Shown here in pieces: positions 7,474 through 16,643 of a stretch of 64,000 nucleotides of DNA. Each line of letters begins with the position of its first letter. Position 1 is the stretch's first letter. The translations under genes were made by a program, and so were the position numbers. Source of the stretch: Pollutimonas sp035515055 (GTDB lineage Bacteria; Pseudomonadota; Gammaproteobacteria; Burkholderiales; Burkholderiaceae_B). Location: positions 62,001-126,000 of the forward strand of contig DATJBV010000009.1 in assembly GCA_035515055.1 (NCBI GenBank), written 5' to 3'. The notes under the pieces were generated by a model. That model was not told where the DNA came from. It did not search any database and was given only the letters and a program-made list of their open reading frames with translations.

Positions 7474-10119
7474 ATGAGCACCACATCCTCCCTTCTTAGC
7501 CCCCAAGAGCAAGCCACGGCAGCCAACCTCGAACAACTGGTGGCCGACGTCGATCGGGGCGGCCGCAACGTGCGCGGCGTCACCGGCGCGGTGCTTTTCC
7601 TCGGTGCAATTGCCTGGTCCTTATTCCAATTGTGGTATGCGTCTCCGCTGCCATTCGCCTTGAATTTCGGCATATTCAACGATACCGAAGCCCGTGCGCT
7701 GCATCTGGGCATCGCCATGTTTCTGGGGTATTTGGCTTTTCCCGCGCGCAAAAGCTCGCCCCGCGACCAGATGCCTTGGTACGACTGGGCACTCGCCCTT
7801 ATCGCCGGCTTCTGCGGCGCCTATCTTTTCTTTTTCTATAAAGAGCTTGCGGGCCGGCCCGGCATACCAATCGTCATGGACGTCGCCGTAGCGGCAATTG
7901 GCTTGGTCCTGTTGCTCGAAGTGACGCGGCGCGCTCTGGGCGCGCCCATGGCGGTGCTTGCCATTATTTTCATAATGTACGTCTTTCTTGGCCCCTGGTT
8001 GCCGGAAGCTCTTTCGCATCGCGGCGCATCGCTCGAGCGCATGGTCTCGCACATGTGGCTGACCACGGAAGGGGTTTACGGCGTCGCCCTGGGCGTATCG
8101 GTGTCCTACATCTTTATTTTCGTGCTGCTGGGTTCCCTACTGGACCGCTGCGGCGCCGGCAACTACATGATGCAAGTGTCGTTCGCCATGCTCGGCCACT
8201 TGCGCGGGGGTCCCGCGAAGGTTGCCGTGGTCTCGTCGGCGGTCAACGGCATTGTTTCCGCTTCGTCGGTTGCCAACGTGGTCACGGGCGGCATCTTCAC
8301 CATTCCGCTTATGAAAAAGGCGGGCTATGGCGGCATCCGTGCCGGCGCCATCGAAACCGCTTCGTCGGTGAACGGGCAGATCATGCCGCCCGTCATGGGA
8401 GCCGCTGCCTTCCTGATGATCGAGTATGTGGGCATACCGTACACGGACATCATCAGGCATGCATTGTTGCCGGCCAGCATTTCGTACATAGCCTTGTTCT
8501 ATATCGTTCATCTCGAAGCGCTCAAGCTCGGCATCCAACCCATGATGTCCGCGGGAAAACCGCGCACGACGCTGCAGAAACTGGCGGGCTGGGGGATGGG
8601 AATCTCCGGGTCGCTCATCGTCATGGGGCTGGTGTACTGGATAGGCGTGGGCGTGCAAAAGGCGGCGGGCCCTGCCGCCATGTGGATACTCGTCGGCATA
8701 CTTGTTGCCCTGTACCTGTGGCTGTTGCGTATATCCGCCAGTCACCCCGATCTACCCACTGAAATCAGCATCACCAACCCGGTACGTCCCGAAACTTGGC
8801 CTACGGTGCGGGCAGGCCTTTATTTTCTGATTCCCATCGGCATTCTGGTCTGGTGCCTGTCGGTGGAACAATTGTCGGCTGGGCTCTCGGCATTCTGGGC
8901 GGTCGTCGGCATGGTGCTGCAGATGCTTACGCAGCGTCCCCTCATTGCCTGGTTTCGCAAGCAATCGGTTGCGCCCGCGGTTAAAACAGGTGTGTCCGAG
9001 ACAGTCACCGGACTGCAGGAAGGTGCGCGCAACATGATAGGCATTGCCATTGCCTGCGGCACAGCGGGCCTTATTGTGGGTGCCATTACGCTCACCGGCC
9101 TGGGCTTGCGCATGACGGCATTCGTCGAGCTCGTGTCCATGGGCAGTGTGCTGGCCATGCTTATCTTTACGGCGGCGGTGTGTTTGGTTCTTGGGCTGGG
9201 CATGCCTACCACCGCCAACTACATCCTCATGGCCACGCTCATGGCGCCTGTAGTGGTCGAGCTCGGCGCGCAAAGCGGTATTGTCATCCCGCTCATTGCT
9301 GTTCACATGTTCGTTTTCTATTACGGGATCATGGCCGACATTACTCCGCCGGTGGGCCTGGCAACCTTCGCGGCGGCGGCCATATCGGGCGAAGACCCGA
9401 TTAAAACCGGCATCATGGGCGTCACCTATGCCATGCGCACCGCCGTGCTTCCGTTCATGTTCGTCTTCAATCCTTTGCTGCTGCTTATCGACGTGGACGG
9501 CTGGTGGGAACTCACCCTGGTTGTGGGCGGCGCAACCCTGGCTTCGCTTACGTTCGCCGCGGCAACGATGCGCTGGATGCGCATCAAATGTTCCTGGCTG
9601 GAAGTCGTCTTGCTGCTGCTGGTTACCTTCATGTTGTTCAGGCCCGATTGGTTCATGGACCATTTCGCACCCAAATACGAAAGCCGACCGCCGGCCGAGC
9701 TCATGAAAATTGCGGCCGAAATGCCTCCCAAGGGACGCCTTATCGTCGTGCTCCAGGGCATGACACTCGAGGGCGAAGACCTGCGTAAGACCGTCGCGGT
9801 GCCGCTGGCCGCATTGCCCGAGGACAGCACGGCAACGGGCAATGCCGCAGCCACGCAAAGGCTGAACGCGGCGGGGCTTAGCATCATGGCCTTCGGCGAC
9901 CAGGCCCAGATTGCCACCGTGCGCTTCGGCAGCCAAGCCAAACGCGCAGGCTGGGAACAGGGCTGGGACATCGCCGAGGTCAAGATTCCGAATCCGTCGC
10001 GGCCATCCGAATTCTGGACCTACATCCCTGCGTTCATCATATTGGGCCTGATTTGGGCAGCGCAAGGAAGAAGAACTCGGCGTCAAACGCCGCCCGCGCG
10101 TCTGGCGACGCAGGGGTAG
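7474..10119 (+). CDS. TRAP transporter fused permease (4TM/12TM) with C-terminal DUF3394-like domain
   Basis: An 881-residue polytopic membrane protein. It combines a DctQ-like N-terminal helical part (about residues 30-200) with a DctM-like large permease (about 200-680), the form that pairs with TAXI binding proteins. Conserved DctM-type stretches include ASSVNGQIMPPVMGAAAF and GLGMPTTANYIL. After residue about 700 a soluble segment (VVLQGMTLEGEDLRKTV onwards) matches what I know as DUF3394, ending in a last membrane helix. It imports the ligand bound by the preceding gene product using an ion gradient. kbl starts 3 bases after the stop, suggesting co-transcription. Confidence 0.9.
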   Translation: MSTTSSLLSPQEQATAANLEQLVADVDRGGRNVRGVTGAVLFLGAIAWSLFQLWYASPLPFALNFGIFNDTEARALHLGIAMFLGYLAFPARKSSPRDQMPWYDWALALIAGFCGAYLFFFYKELAGRPGIPIVMDVAVAAIGLVLLLEVTRRALGAPMAVLAIIFIMYVFLGPWLPEALSHRGASLERMVSHMWLTTEGVYGVALGVSVSYIFIFVLLGSLLDRCGAGNYMMQVSFAMLGHLRGGPAKVAVVSSAVNGIVSASSVANVVTGGIFTIPLMKKAGYGGIRAGAIETASSVNGQIMPPVMGAAAFLMIEYVGIPYTDIIRHALLPASISYIALFYIVHLEALKLGIQPMMSAGKPRTTLQKLAGWGMGISGSLIVMGLVYWIGVGVQKAAGPAAMWILVGILVALYLWLLRISASHPDLPTEISITNPVRPETWPTVRAGLYFLIPIGILVWCLSVEQLSAGLSAFWAVVGMVLQMLTQRPLIAWFRKQSVAPAVKTGVSETVTGLQEGARNMIGIAIACGTAGLIVGAITLTGLGLRMTAFVELVSMGSVLAMLIFTAAVCLVLGLGMPTTANYILMATLMAPVVVELGAQSGIVIPLIAVHMFVFYYGIMADITPPVGLATFAAAAISGEDPIKTGIMGVTYAMRTAVLPFMFVFNPLLLLIDVDGWWELTLVVGGATLASLTFAAATMRWMRIKCSWLEVVLLLLVTFMLFRPDWFMDHFAPKYESRPPAELMKIAAEMPPKGRLIVVLQGMTLEGEDLRKTVAVPLAALPEDSTATGNAAATQRLNAAGLSIMAFGDQAQIATVRFGSQAKRAGWEQGWDIAEVKIPNPSRPSEFWTYIPAFIILGLIWAAQGRRTRRQTPPARLATQG

Positions 10120-10122
10120 GCT

Positions 10123-11325
10123 ATGCGCCCGGCCTATCTCGGTCACGTGCAGGGGCAAATTCGCCAATTGCGCGCCGAAGGCTTCTATAAGCCGGAACGT
10201 GTCCTCGACGGCCCGCAGTCGGCGCAGGTCAGCCTCTCCGACGGCAGCCAGTTGCTGAATTTCTGCGCCAATAATTATCTGGGCCTCGCAAACGATGCGC
10301 GGCTTATACAGGCGGCAAAACAGGGGCTGGATCAAGCGGGATTCGGCTTGGCCTCGGTGCGCTTCATCTGCGGCACGCAAACAGGGCATAAACAGCTGGA
10401 ACGCGCGCTCGCCGACTTCTTGAAAATGGGCGATGCGATCCTCTATTCCAGCTGCTTCGATGCCAACGGCGGCCTGTTCGAAGTCTTGCTCGACGAAAAC
10501 GACGCTGTCATCAGCGACGCCTTGAACCATGCCAGCATTATCGACGGAGTGCGGCTGTGCAAAGCAAGCCGCTATCGTTACCAGAACAATAATATGTCGG
10601 ACTTGCGGACGCAGTTGGAAGCGGCCGACAAGGCCGGGGCGCGCTACAAACTCATTGCAACCGATGGCGTTTTTTCCATGGACGGCATCGTCGCCGACTT
10701 GAAGGGCATATGCGATCTGGCCGATGAGTTCAATGCCATGGTCATGGTCGACGATTCGCATGCCGTGGGCTTCATGGGCGAGCACGGTCGCGGCACGCCG
10801 GAATATTGCGGCGTCGAAGGACGCGTGGACATTATCACCGGGACGCTGGGCAAAGCGCTGGGGGGTGCCTCTGGCGGCTATGTTGCCGCGCACGAGTCCG
10901 TGGTGGAATTATTGCGCCAGCGTTCGCGCCCCTATTTGTTTTCCAATACGCTGGCTCCGGCCATTGTGGCCGCCTCTGCGCGCGTGCTGCAATTGCTTCA
11001 AAGCGCCGAGGGAAATGCGCTGCGCAAGCGGGTTCATGCCAATGGCACGCAATTCAGGACGGCCATGACCGCATTGGGGTTCGATCTGGTGCCGGGCAAT
11101 CATCCCATCATTCCCGTCATGCTGGGCGATGCGCAAGTTGCCTCGGCCATGGCCGAGGCCTTGTTGCAAGAAGGCATATACGTTATTGGCTTTTCATACC
11201 CGGTGGTGCCCAAGGGCCAAGCCCGCATACGAACTCAAATGAGCGCGGCGCACAGCACCGAACACATTGCCGCCGCGGTGGCGGCATTCGAACGGGCCGG
11301 GCGTAAACTACAACTTATCGCGTAG
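10123..11325 (+). CDS. kbl: Glycine C-acetyltransferase (2-amino-3-ketobutyrate CoA ligase)
   Basis: A 400-residue PLP enzyme of the alpha-oxoamine synthase family. It splits 2-amino-3-oxobutyrate with CoA into glycine and acetyl-CoA, the second step of threonine catabolism. The PLP lysine is K244 in TGTLGKALGGASGG, and DGVFSMDG and VDDSHAVG are the expected cofactor-contact motifs. Length and layout are normal for the family. It sits directly after the TRAP permease and 45 bases before tdh, forming the classic kbl-tdh pair. Confidence 0.95.
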   Translation: MRPAYLGHVQGQIRQLRAEGFYKPERVLDGPQSAQVSLSDGSQLLNFCANNYLGLANDARLIQAAKQGLDQAGFGLASVRFICGTQTGHKQLERALADFLKMGDAILYSSCFDANGGLFEVLLDENDAVISDALNHASIIDGVRLCKASRYRYQNNNMSDLRTQLEAADKAGARYKLIATDGVFSMDGIVADLKGICDLADEFNAMVMVDDSHAVGFMGEHGRGTPEYCGVEGRVDIITGTLGKALGGASGGYVAAHESVVELLRQRSRPYLFSNTLAPAIVAASARVLQLLQSAEGNALRKRVHANGTQFRTAMTALGFDLVPGNHPIIPVMLGDAQVASAMAEALLQEGIYVIGFSYPVVPKGQARIRTQMSAAHSTEHIAAAVAAFERAGRKLQLIA

Positions 11326-11370
11326 GCGGCCTGCTGGCACGCCCGCGGTCAAACACTTTCCGGAGCCCAC

Positions 11371-12399
11371 ATGCGCGCCCTTGCCAAACTGGAGCCCGCC
11401 GCAGGCCTGACGCTCGTCGACGTCGAGCGGCCTGTCGTCGGCCATAACGACGTTCTCATCAAGATCAGGAAAACGGCCATTTGCGGTACCGACATACATA
11501 TCTGGAAATGGGACGAGTGGGCCAGCAAGACCATACCTGTGCCTATGCACGTCGGCCATGAATATGTCGGCGAGATTGTCGAGATCGGTGAAGAGGTATC
11601 GGGATTTTCGATTGGCGACCGCGTGTCGGGCGAAGGACACATCACTTGCGGGTACTGTCGCAATTGCCGCGCCGGTCGGCGTCATCTGTGCCGCAATACG
11701 GTGGGCGTGGGCGTCAACCGACCTGGAGCCTTCGCGGACTATCTTGTCATACCCGCCTTCAATGCATTCAAGATTCCTGACGATGTGCCCGACGACCTGG
11801 CCGCCATCTTCGACCCTTTTGGCAATGCGGCCCATACGGCGCTGGCGTTCAATCTCGTCGGCGAGGACGTGCTCATTACCGGAGCGGGACCAATAGGCGC
11901 CATGGCCGCCGCCATTGCGCGGCACGTGGGTGCGCGTAATGTGGTAATCACCGATGTCAACGATTACCGGCTCGATCTGGCCGCCCGCATGGGCGCGACA
12001 CGGACGGTGAATGTTGGCCGCGAGGCGGTGACCGATGTCATGAAAGAGCTCCGGATGACCGAAGGCTTCGATGTGGGCCTGGAAATGTCGGGCGTGCCCA
12101 GCGCTTTTACCATGATGCTCGAGCAGATGAATCATGGGGGCAGGATCGCGATGCTGGGCATACCGCCCGCCGGCTTTGGCATCGATTGGACGCAGGTCAT
12201 CTTCAAAGGCCTCGAGATAAAAGGTATATACGGCCGCGAAATGTTCGAGACCTGGTACAAGATGGTGGCCATGTTGCAAAGTGGGCTGGACCTGACGCCC
12301 ATGATCACTCACCATTTCCCTATCGCCGATTATCGGCGGGGTTTCGAAGCCATGCTTTCTGGACAAAGCGGCAAGGTCATCCTTGACTGGGCGGCGTAG
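11371..12399 (+). CDS. tdh: L-threonine 3-dehydrogenase
   Basis: A 342-residue zinc-dependent medium-chain dehydrogenase that oxidises threonine to 2-amino-3-oxobutyrate, which spontaneously decarboxylates or is used by Kbl. The catalytic zinc ligands are C38 (KTAICGTDIHIW) and the H/E of HVGHEYVG. The structural zinc site is CGYCRNCRAGRRHLC. The NAD site is GAGPIGAMAA. GGAG lies upstream of the ATG. Co-location with a TRAP importer suggests uptake and use of an amino acid or its derivative, but that link is inference. Confidence 0.95.
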   Translation: MRALAKLEPAAGLTLVDVERPVVGHNDVLIKIRKTAICGTDIHIWKWDEWASKTIPVPMHVGHEYVGEIVEIGEEVSGFSIGDRVSGEGHITCGYCRNCRAGRRHLCRNTVGVGVNRPGAFADYLVIPAFNAFKIPDDVPDDLAAIFDPFGNAAHTALAFNLVGEDVLITGAGPIGAMAAAIARHVGARNVVITDVNDYRLDLAARMGATRTVNVGREAVTDVMKELRMTEGFDVGLEMSGVPSAFTMMLEQMNHGGRIAMLGIPPAGFGIDWTQVIFKGLEIKGIYGREMFETWYKMVAMLQSGLDLTPMITHHFPIADYRRGFEAMLSGQSGKVILDWAA

Positions 12400-12429
12400 C
12401 TCTTGAAGGCGGCTCAGCGTGCCAACCTC

Positions 12430-13332
12430 ATGCGCAACGCCCCGTTGCCGCCGCGCGATGGCGTGTCGCCCAGCCGTGTGCATTTGCCGAAAGGTCCTTG
12501 GGCTACGGTGCTCGATTTTTTGCTGGCACGGTTTCCGCACATGCCGGCCGATGTGCTAAGGGACCGCTTGAGGCGGGGCGAGATCGCCGCCGGAGACGGA
12601 ACAGCGATTTCCCTCGACACGCCATATGTGCCCGAGCAGTGGCTATGGTATTACCGCGATGTACCCAACGAGGCGCCGGTGCCTTTCGACCTGCCCATCC
12701 TGTATCGCGATGCGAATCTTGTCGTGGTCGACAAGCCGCATTTTCTTGCCAGCATCCCGGGTGGGCGCTATTTGCGCGAAACCGCCTTGACGCGCTTGCG
12801 CGCCGCGTTGGACCTGCCGCATCTAAGCCCCTTGCATCGCCTCGACAGGGACACTGCCGGCGTTTTGTTGTTCTGTGTCAGGCCGGAGAATCGCGGAAGT
12901 TATCAAGCCTTGTTCCAGTCGCGCCAGGTGGTAAAGGAATACGAGGCCATTGCGCCCGTTCGTGCGAAACTCGCATTGCCCACCGTGTACCGGAGCCATC
13001 TGCGCCCGCGCGATGGCTATTTCACAACCGAGGAAGCGCAAGGCGCAGCCAATAGCGAAACGTTGATTCGGTTGATGGACGTGGGCGCGTCGGGCTTGGG
13101 GCGGTACCGACTGCTGCCTTATACAGGGCGCAAGCATCAGTTGCGGGTGCACATGTGCGCCATGGGCATTCCCATATGCAACGACATGTTCTACCCGCAT
13201 TTGCAGCCATTTCCCGCAGCGGACGACTTCAGCAAGCCGTTGCAATTGTTGGCGACGGCCATTGAGTTTGTCGATCCCTACAGCGGCCGGTTGCGCCGCT
13301 ACGAAAGCCAAAGGCGCCTGACGCTTGCCTAA
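12430..13332 (+). CDS. RluA family pseudouridine synthase
   Basis: About 300 residues, with an S4-like N-terminal region followed by the RluA catalytic domain. The catalytic aspartate is D139 in HRLDRDTAGVLLF, and GRKHQLRVHM is the conserved C-terminal motif. It isomerises uridines in rRNA or tRNA; the site is not predictable (the sequence is closest in style to RluA/TruC-type proteins acting on 23S rRNA or tRNA). The ATG at 12430 is used; an in-frame TTG at 12403 would add 9 residues, and neither has a good ribosome site. The 3' end overlaps the convergent asparaginase gene by 4 bases. Confidence 0.88.
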   Translation: MRNAPLPPRDGVSPSRVHLPKGPWATVLDFLLARFPHMPADVLRDRLRRGEIAAGDGTAISLDTPYVPEQWLWYYRDVPNEAPVPFDLPILYRDANLVVVDKPHFLASIPGGRYLRETALTRLRAALDLPHLSPLHRLDRDTAGVLLFCVRPENRGSYQALFQSRQVVKEYEAIAPVRAKLALPTVYRSHLRPRDGYFTTEEAQGAANSETLIRLMDVGASGLGRYRLLPYTGRKHQLRVHMCAMGIPICNDMFYPHLQPFPAADDFSKPLQLLATAIEFVDPYSGRLRRYESQRRLTLA

Positions 13333-14324
13333 TAATTATCGAAATACCACTGGATTCTTTCAAGCTTGGATGTGGCCGTCAGGGCCAGCATAAGCAGTAT
13401 TCTTGCTTTTTGCGGATTCAGGGAATCGGCCGTCACCAGTCCGTCTTTCTTGTCGTCCCTGCTGCCTGATACCGTGCCCGACCCAACGCGGCTGGACCGA
13501 ACGCAATATATGCCGTTCTTGCGTGCAAGGCGGACGCCTTTGCGGGCGTTGGGCGAGAGGCTGCCGTTGCCTGTACAGGCAACCACTATGCCTTTGGACC
13601 CCGCGGCGATGCACGCTTCATAGAAATGAAGCGGGGCATTCTGGTGGTCGTACACGATATCGACCTCTGGCAATGCCGAAACGCCAGCCATGCTGAAGTC
13701 CGTTGCGGCAGTATGGAAGCGCATTGGGCTTTGAAAAATCTGGATAGTTCCGTTATGCGCCTGGCCCAAATAGCCATGGTCGGCGGAGCGGAAGGCGTCT
13801 ACCTGCGTAGTGTTCGTTTTGCTGACGAAGCGTGCGGCCGAAATCTGGTCGTTCAGCAACACCATGACACCGTGTCCGCTGGCTTGCGCGTGGGCAGCCA
13901 GCAGGACGGCGTTATACAGATTTAGCGGGCCATCGGCGCTAAGTGCCGTGCCAGGCCGCATTGCGCCGACCATGACAACGGGTTTGCGGCTCTTGATCGT
14001 AAGATTCAGGAACCATGCGGTTTCTTCAAGCGTGTCTGTGCCGTGCGTGATAACAATCCCGTCGACTTCCGGGTTCGCCGCTTCTTTGTTCACCACGGCC
14101 GCCAGCTTGAGCAGCATCTTGTTGGTAATGGACCGGCTATCCACGTTGAATACTTGGCGGCAGCGCAACCTTGCGAGCGTGCTGATTTCGGGGACGGCGG
14201 AAAGCAGCGATTCGACGCCTTCCGTCACGGAGTAGTCGGCAAGTGTCGTGCTAAGGGCCGCGGTCGCGGCAATCGTGCCGCCCGTGCCCAGCAGTACGAC
14301 GGCAGGCAGTTGCAGAGGTGTCAT
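13329..14324 (-). CDS. L-asparaginase
   Basis: A 331-residue asparaginase/glutaminase. The first catalytic threonine lies in LLGTGGTIAA (about T17), and the second Thr-Asp pair in THGTDTLEETAWFLN. It hydrolyses asparagine to aspartate and ammonia. There is no obvious N-terminal signal peptide (MTPLQLPAVVLLGTGG), so a cytoplasmic location is likely even though the motifs look type II-like. It lies 19 bases downstream of rpoN on the same strand and may be read through from the rpoN promoter. Confidence 0.92.
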   Translation of the reverse strand: MTPLQLPAVVLLGTGGTIAATAALSTTLADYSVTEGVESLLSAVPEISTLARLRCRQVFNVDSRSITNKMLLKLAAVVNKEAANPEVDGIVITHGTDTLEETAWFLNLTIKSRKPVVMVGAMRPGTALSADGPLNLYNAVLLAAHAQASGHGVMVLLNDQISAARFVSKTNTTQVDAFRSADHGYLGQAHNGTIQIFQSPMRFHTAATDFSMAGVSALPEVDIVYDHQNAPLHFYEACIAAGSKGIVVACTGNGSLSPNARKGVRLARKNGIYCVRSSRVGSGTVSGSRDDKKDGLVTADSLNPQKARILLMLALTATSKLERIQWYFDNY

Positions 14325-14343
14325 CCATACATTCTACCGGCCC

Positions 14344-15843
14344 TCAAGGGGAAACGGCGCGTCGCCGTAGATCGGCGGGTGGGAATTTGATCTGGGCGCG
14401 GTATTTTGACACTGTGCGCCGCGCCACTACCACTCCCTCGCGCGCCAGTTTGCTTGCGAGCATGACGTCCGACAGCGGTTCCGTCGGGTTTTCGTCTTCG
14501 ATCATTTCCTGTATCAGTGCCCGTACGGCCACCGCCGAGCACGTGCCCCCGGAACGCGTAGCCAGTTCGCGCGAAAAAAAGTGCTTGAACTCGAATATGC
14601 CGCGCGGGGTTGCCATGTATTTATTGCTGGTGGCGCGTGACACCGTGGACTCGTGTATGCCGAGTTCGTCGGCGATCTCGCTCAGCATCATGGGACGCAA
14701 GGCAATCTCGCCATAATCGAAAAACGTCTGTTGGCGGGCGACGATAGCCTGGGCAACGCGCTGTATCGTGCTGCTGCGCTGCTCCAGGCTGCGCATCAGC
14801 CATCGCGCTTCCTGCAGCGCTTGTGCCATGAGGGATCGCTCGTTGTAGCGGCTTTGCCTGAATAGCTGCGCGTACGCATTATTGAGGCGGGCCCGGGGCG
14901 CTGCGTCGTCATTGGACGTGGCTACCCACAGACGGCCCACTTTGCGCACGATCACGTCGGGCACCACATAGCAGGAGGGGTCAACCGCCGTAAAGCGCCC
15001 GCCTGGCCGAGGATCGAGCGTGCGGATCAAGTGGCACGCATCATGTATATCTTCTTCAGCGCATTCCAACGTTCGCGCAAGCCCCGCGTAGTCGCAGCGC
15101 CCCAGGCGCTCGATGGCCTCCGTCACGATCCGCAGGGCCATGCCGGCACCGGGAGTGCTCGGGGGCAATGCGCCGATCTGCAGCTGCAAGCATTCGCGCA
15201 GATCGCGCGCCGCAAGACCGGGCGTGCCCAACTGCTGCACTAGCCGCAAGGCAATTTCCCATTCGTCGTTCTCTACGGGTGGCGAAAATTCGCGCGCGTC
15301 GGCCAGTTCGCAAAACGGCGTGCGCAGATAGCCGTCGTCGTCCAGCGCCTCGATAATGTATTCCGTCAGGCGGCGACTACGCTCGTCCAACTGATAGCTG
15401 CATAGGTCGCCACGCAGGCTCTCTTGCAGGCTGGTGCTGCTGCGTGCCCATTGGCCCACGTCGGTGTCGGGATGGTCGGCGCTGCGCTGGGCGGGATAGT
15501 CCCCAGAGTATTCCGCAGTCTCGTTTGGACTAGAAGCCAGGTATTCAGTTTCAGGACCGCTGGTCTGCGCCTCGAAGCCGTCGTTCCCATCGTGCGGCTC
15601 GCTCGGCTCGACAGCGGCGGCCGTCATGGCGTCCTGCGTCGAGGCGCCAGGGGCCTTTTCATTGCCCCCGTCGCCGGCTGACGGCTCCTCTTGCTCTTCA
15701 AGAAACGGATTGTTGGCGATGGCCTCGGCCACTTCACGGCTGAAGTCCAGCGTGGACATTTGCAATAGCTTGACGGAGTGTTGCAGTCGAGGCGTCAGCG
15801 TGGTTTGCTGGCGGACGTTTAACTCATAAGCCATTTGACCCAT
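14344..15843 (-). CDS. rpoN: RNA polymerase sigma-54 factor (RpoN), likely accessory copy
   Basis: A 499-residue sigma-54. Region I (about residues 1-50) has the glutamine/leucine-rich activator-interaction sequence QQTTLTPRLQHSVKLLQ. An acidic region II of variable sequence follows (about 50-140), then the core-binding region, a helix-turn-helix (EIADELGIHESTVSRATSNK) and the RpoN box ARRTVSKYR near residue 474, which reads the -24 element. The start at 15843 is chosen because GGAG precedes it and because a longer frame would begin inside a -24/-12 promoter. Canonical betaproteobacterial rpoN sits with lptB, hpf and ptsN; this one sits beside asparaginase and a glycan operon, so I infer a second copy. 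Confidence 0.93.
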   Translation of the reverse strand: MGQMAYELNVRQQTTLTPRLQHSVKLLQMSTLDFSREVAEAIANNPFLEEQEEPSAGDGGNEKAPGASTQDAMTAAAVEPSEPHDGNDGFEAQTSGPETEYLASSPNETAEYSGDYPAQRSADHPDTDVGQWARSSTSLQESLRGDLCSYQLDERSRRLTEYIIEALDDDGYLRTPFCELADAREFSPPVENDEWEIALRLVQQLGTPGLAARDLRECLQLQIGALPPSTPGAGMALRIVTEAIERLGRCDYAGLARTLECAEEDIHDACHLIRTLDPRPGGRFTAVDPSCYVVPDVIVRKVGRLWVATSNDDAAPRARLNNAYAQLFRQSRYNERSLMAQALQEARWLMRSLEQRSSTIQRVAQAIVARQQTFFDYGEIALRPMMLSEIADELGIHESTVSRATSNKYMATPRGIFEFKHFFSRELATRSGGTCSAVAVRALIQEMIEDENPTEPLSDVMLASKLAREGVVVARRTVSKYRAQIKFPPADLRRRAVSP

Positions 15844-15898
15844 GGCATGTCTCCCTGGTTGGTATGCCGGTGCAGCGACAAGTCTGTGCAGGGATTCA

Positions 15899-15914
15899 AG
15901 CAATGCTTGTGCCA
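15899..15914 (-). promoter_or_regulatory. Sigma-54 promoter of rpoN
   Basis: Read on the minus strand the sequence is TGGCACAAGCATTGCT. It matches 11 of the 12 informative positions of the consensus TGGCACG-N4-TTGCW and has exact GG-N10-GC spacing. The -12 GC is about 57 bases before the rpoN start codon. It implies that rpoN is transcribed by sigma-54 holoenzyme, either its own product or another copy. Confidence 0.75.
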
Positions 15915-16133
15915 ATATCGGTAAGCAATTGAACGGAACGTATCGTTTTATTTCTGTTCGAACGACATGAAGGGCACGTCGCTGGCCGAAGGGCGGTGTC
16001 CAGGCTGTTTCATTCTATTGCGGGGGCTAACGGAAACGCTTCGGGCATAGGGCTCGGGCGCCGTCGAATCTACACAAATTACCGAAGCGTGTAAGAAGTG
16101 CGTTCAGCAAGCGGTGTTCGCGGGCCTCGGGAG

Positions 16134-16149
16134 CGGCACATCGATTGCT
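16134..16149 (+). promoter_or_regulatory. Sigma-54 promoter of the glycan operon
   Basis: CGGCACATCGATTGCT matches 10 of 12 informative consensus positions with exact GG-N10-GC spacing. The -12 box ends 34 bases before the ATG at 16184, leaving normal room for a transcription start near 16160 and a leader with a GGAGGA ribosome site. Confidence 0.75.
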
Positions 16150-16183
16150 ATCTTTTTGTGATCCGTTAGCCTCTGGAGGACGT

Positions 16184-16585
16184 ATGAAATCGCACGATAA
16201 ACAGAAAGAAGCATCGCCTACGGGGAGGGCAAATACTCGCGACACGAAGGATGCCTTCAACGACCAACGAAATCCGCCACCGGAGCGCGGAAGCCAGCCG
16301 CGGCATTGGCAAGGCGGCGGCGCAGGGCAACAGGGCAGCTTGGTGGACCAGCCAGCGCAAATAGACGAGCGTGCGCCGGGCCGCGGCAATCAATCCGGAC
16401 GCGCCGGCGACTACGGAAGAGCCCATGAGGAGATGCGCAACCGCGAGCAAGCCGCCGTCGACGATGAGCGCGGGGTTGGCTCATCGCCCAAGCAGGATGA
16501 GGCGTCGTCGGACGACTTCGGTCGGGGCAATGAGCGCACACGCGACGAAGGTCATAGCGGCCGAGGCTTTCCAAAAGAGGGCTGA
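16184..16585 (+). CDS. Hydrophilic, probably disordered small protein (hydrophilin-like)
   Basis: A 133-residue protein made almost entirely of Gly, Arg, Asp, Glu, Gln, Ser and Lys. It has no cysteine, almost no aliphatic core and no signal peptide or membrane segment. I recognise no family. Composition resembles hydrophilins and LEA-like desiccation proteins, but this is compositional inference only. The ATG at 16184 follows GGAGGA, and a sigma-54 promoter lies just upstream, so it appears to be the first gene of the glycan operon. The next gene starts 58 bases later. Confidence 0.75.
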   Translation: MKSHDKQKEASPTGRANTRDTKDAFNDQRNPPPERGSQPRHWQGGGAGQQGSLVDQPAQIDERAPGRGNQSGRAGDYGRAHEEMRNREQAAVDDERGVGSSPKQDEASSDDFGRGNERTRDEGHSGRGFPKEG

Positions 16586-16643
16586 CGCGGCCCTGCGCCG
16601 AGGGAATAGCGGCAGGGCACTAACGAAAGGCCAGGAGAAAAGC

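Larger units (their letters stand above)
15844..16183. other. 340-base divergent regulatory region between rpoN and the glycan operon
   Basis: No gene is seen here. The gap holds two outward-facing sigma-54 promoters, one for rpoN (15899-15914) and one for the glycan operon (16134-16149). About 220 bases between them could carry shared activator sites. An 8-bp palindrome, GTTCGAAC, is at 15956-15963. I could not identify a repeated upstream activator sequence by eye. Confidence 0.6.

Noticed and set aside
8752..10893. A 713-residue open frame on the minus strand across the TRAP permease and kbl
   Set aside because: It is antisense to two clearly recognisable genes, has histidine/arginine-rich low-complexity sequence typical of GC-rich shadow frames, and matches no domain.
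11308..12540. A 410-residue minus-strand frame across tdh
   Set aside because: tdh has all zinc and NAD motifs on the plus strand; the antisense frame is a codon-bias shadow.
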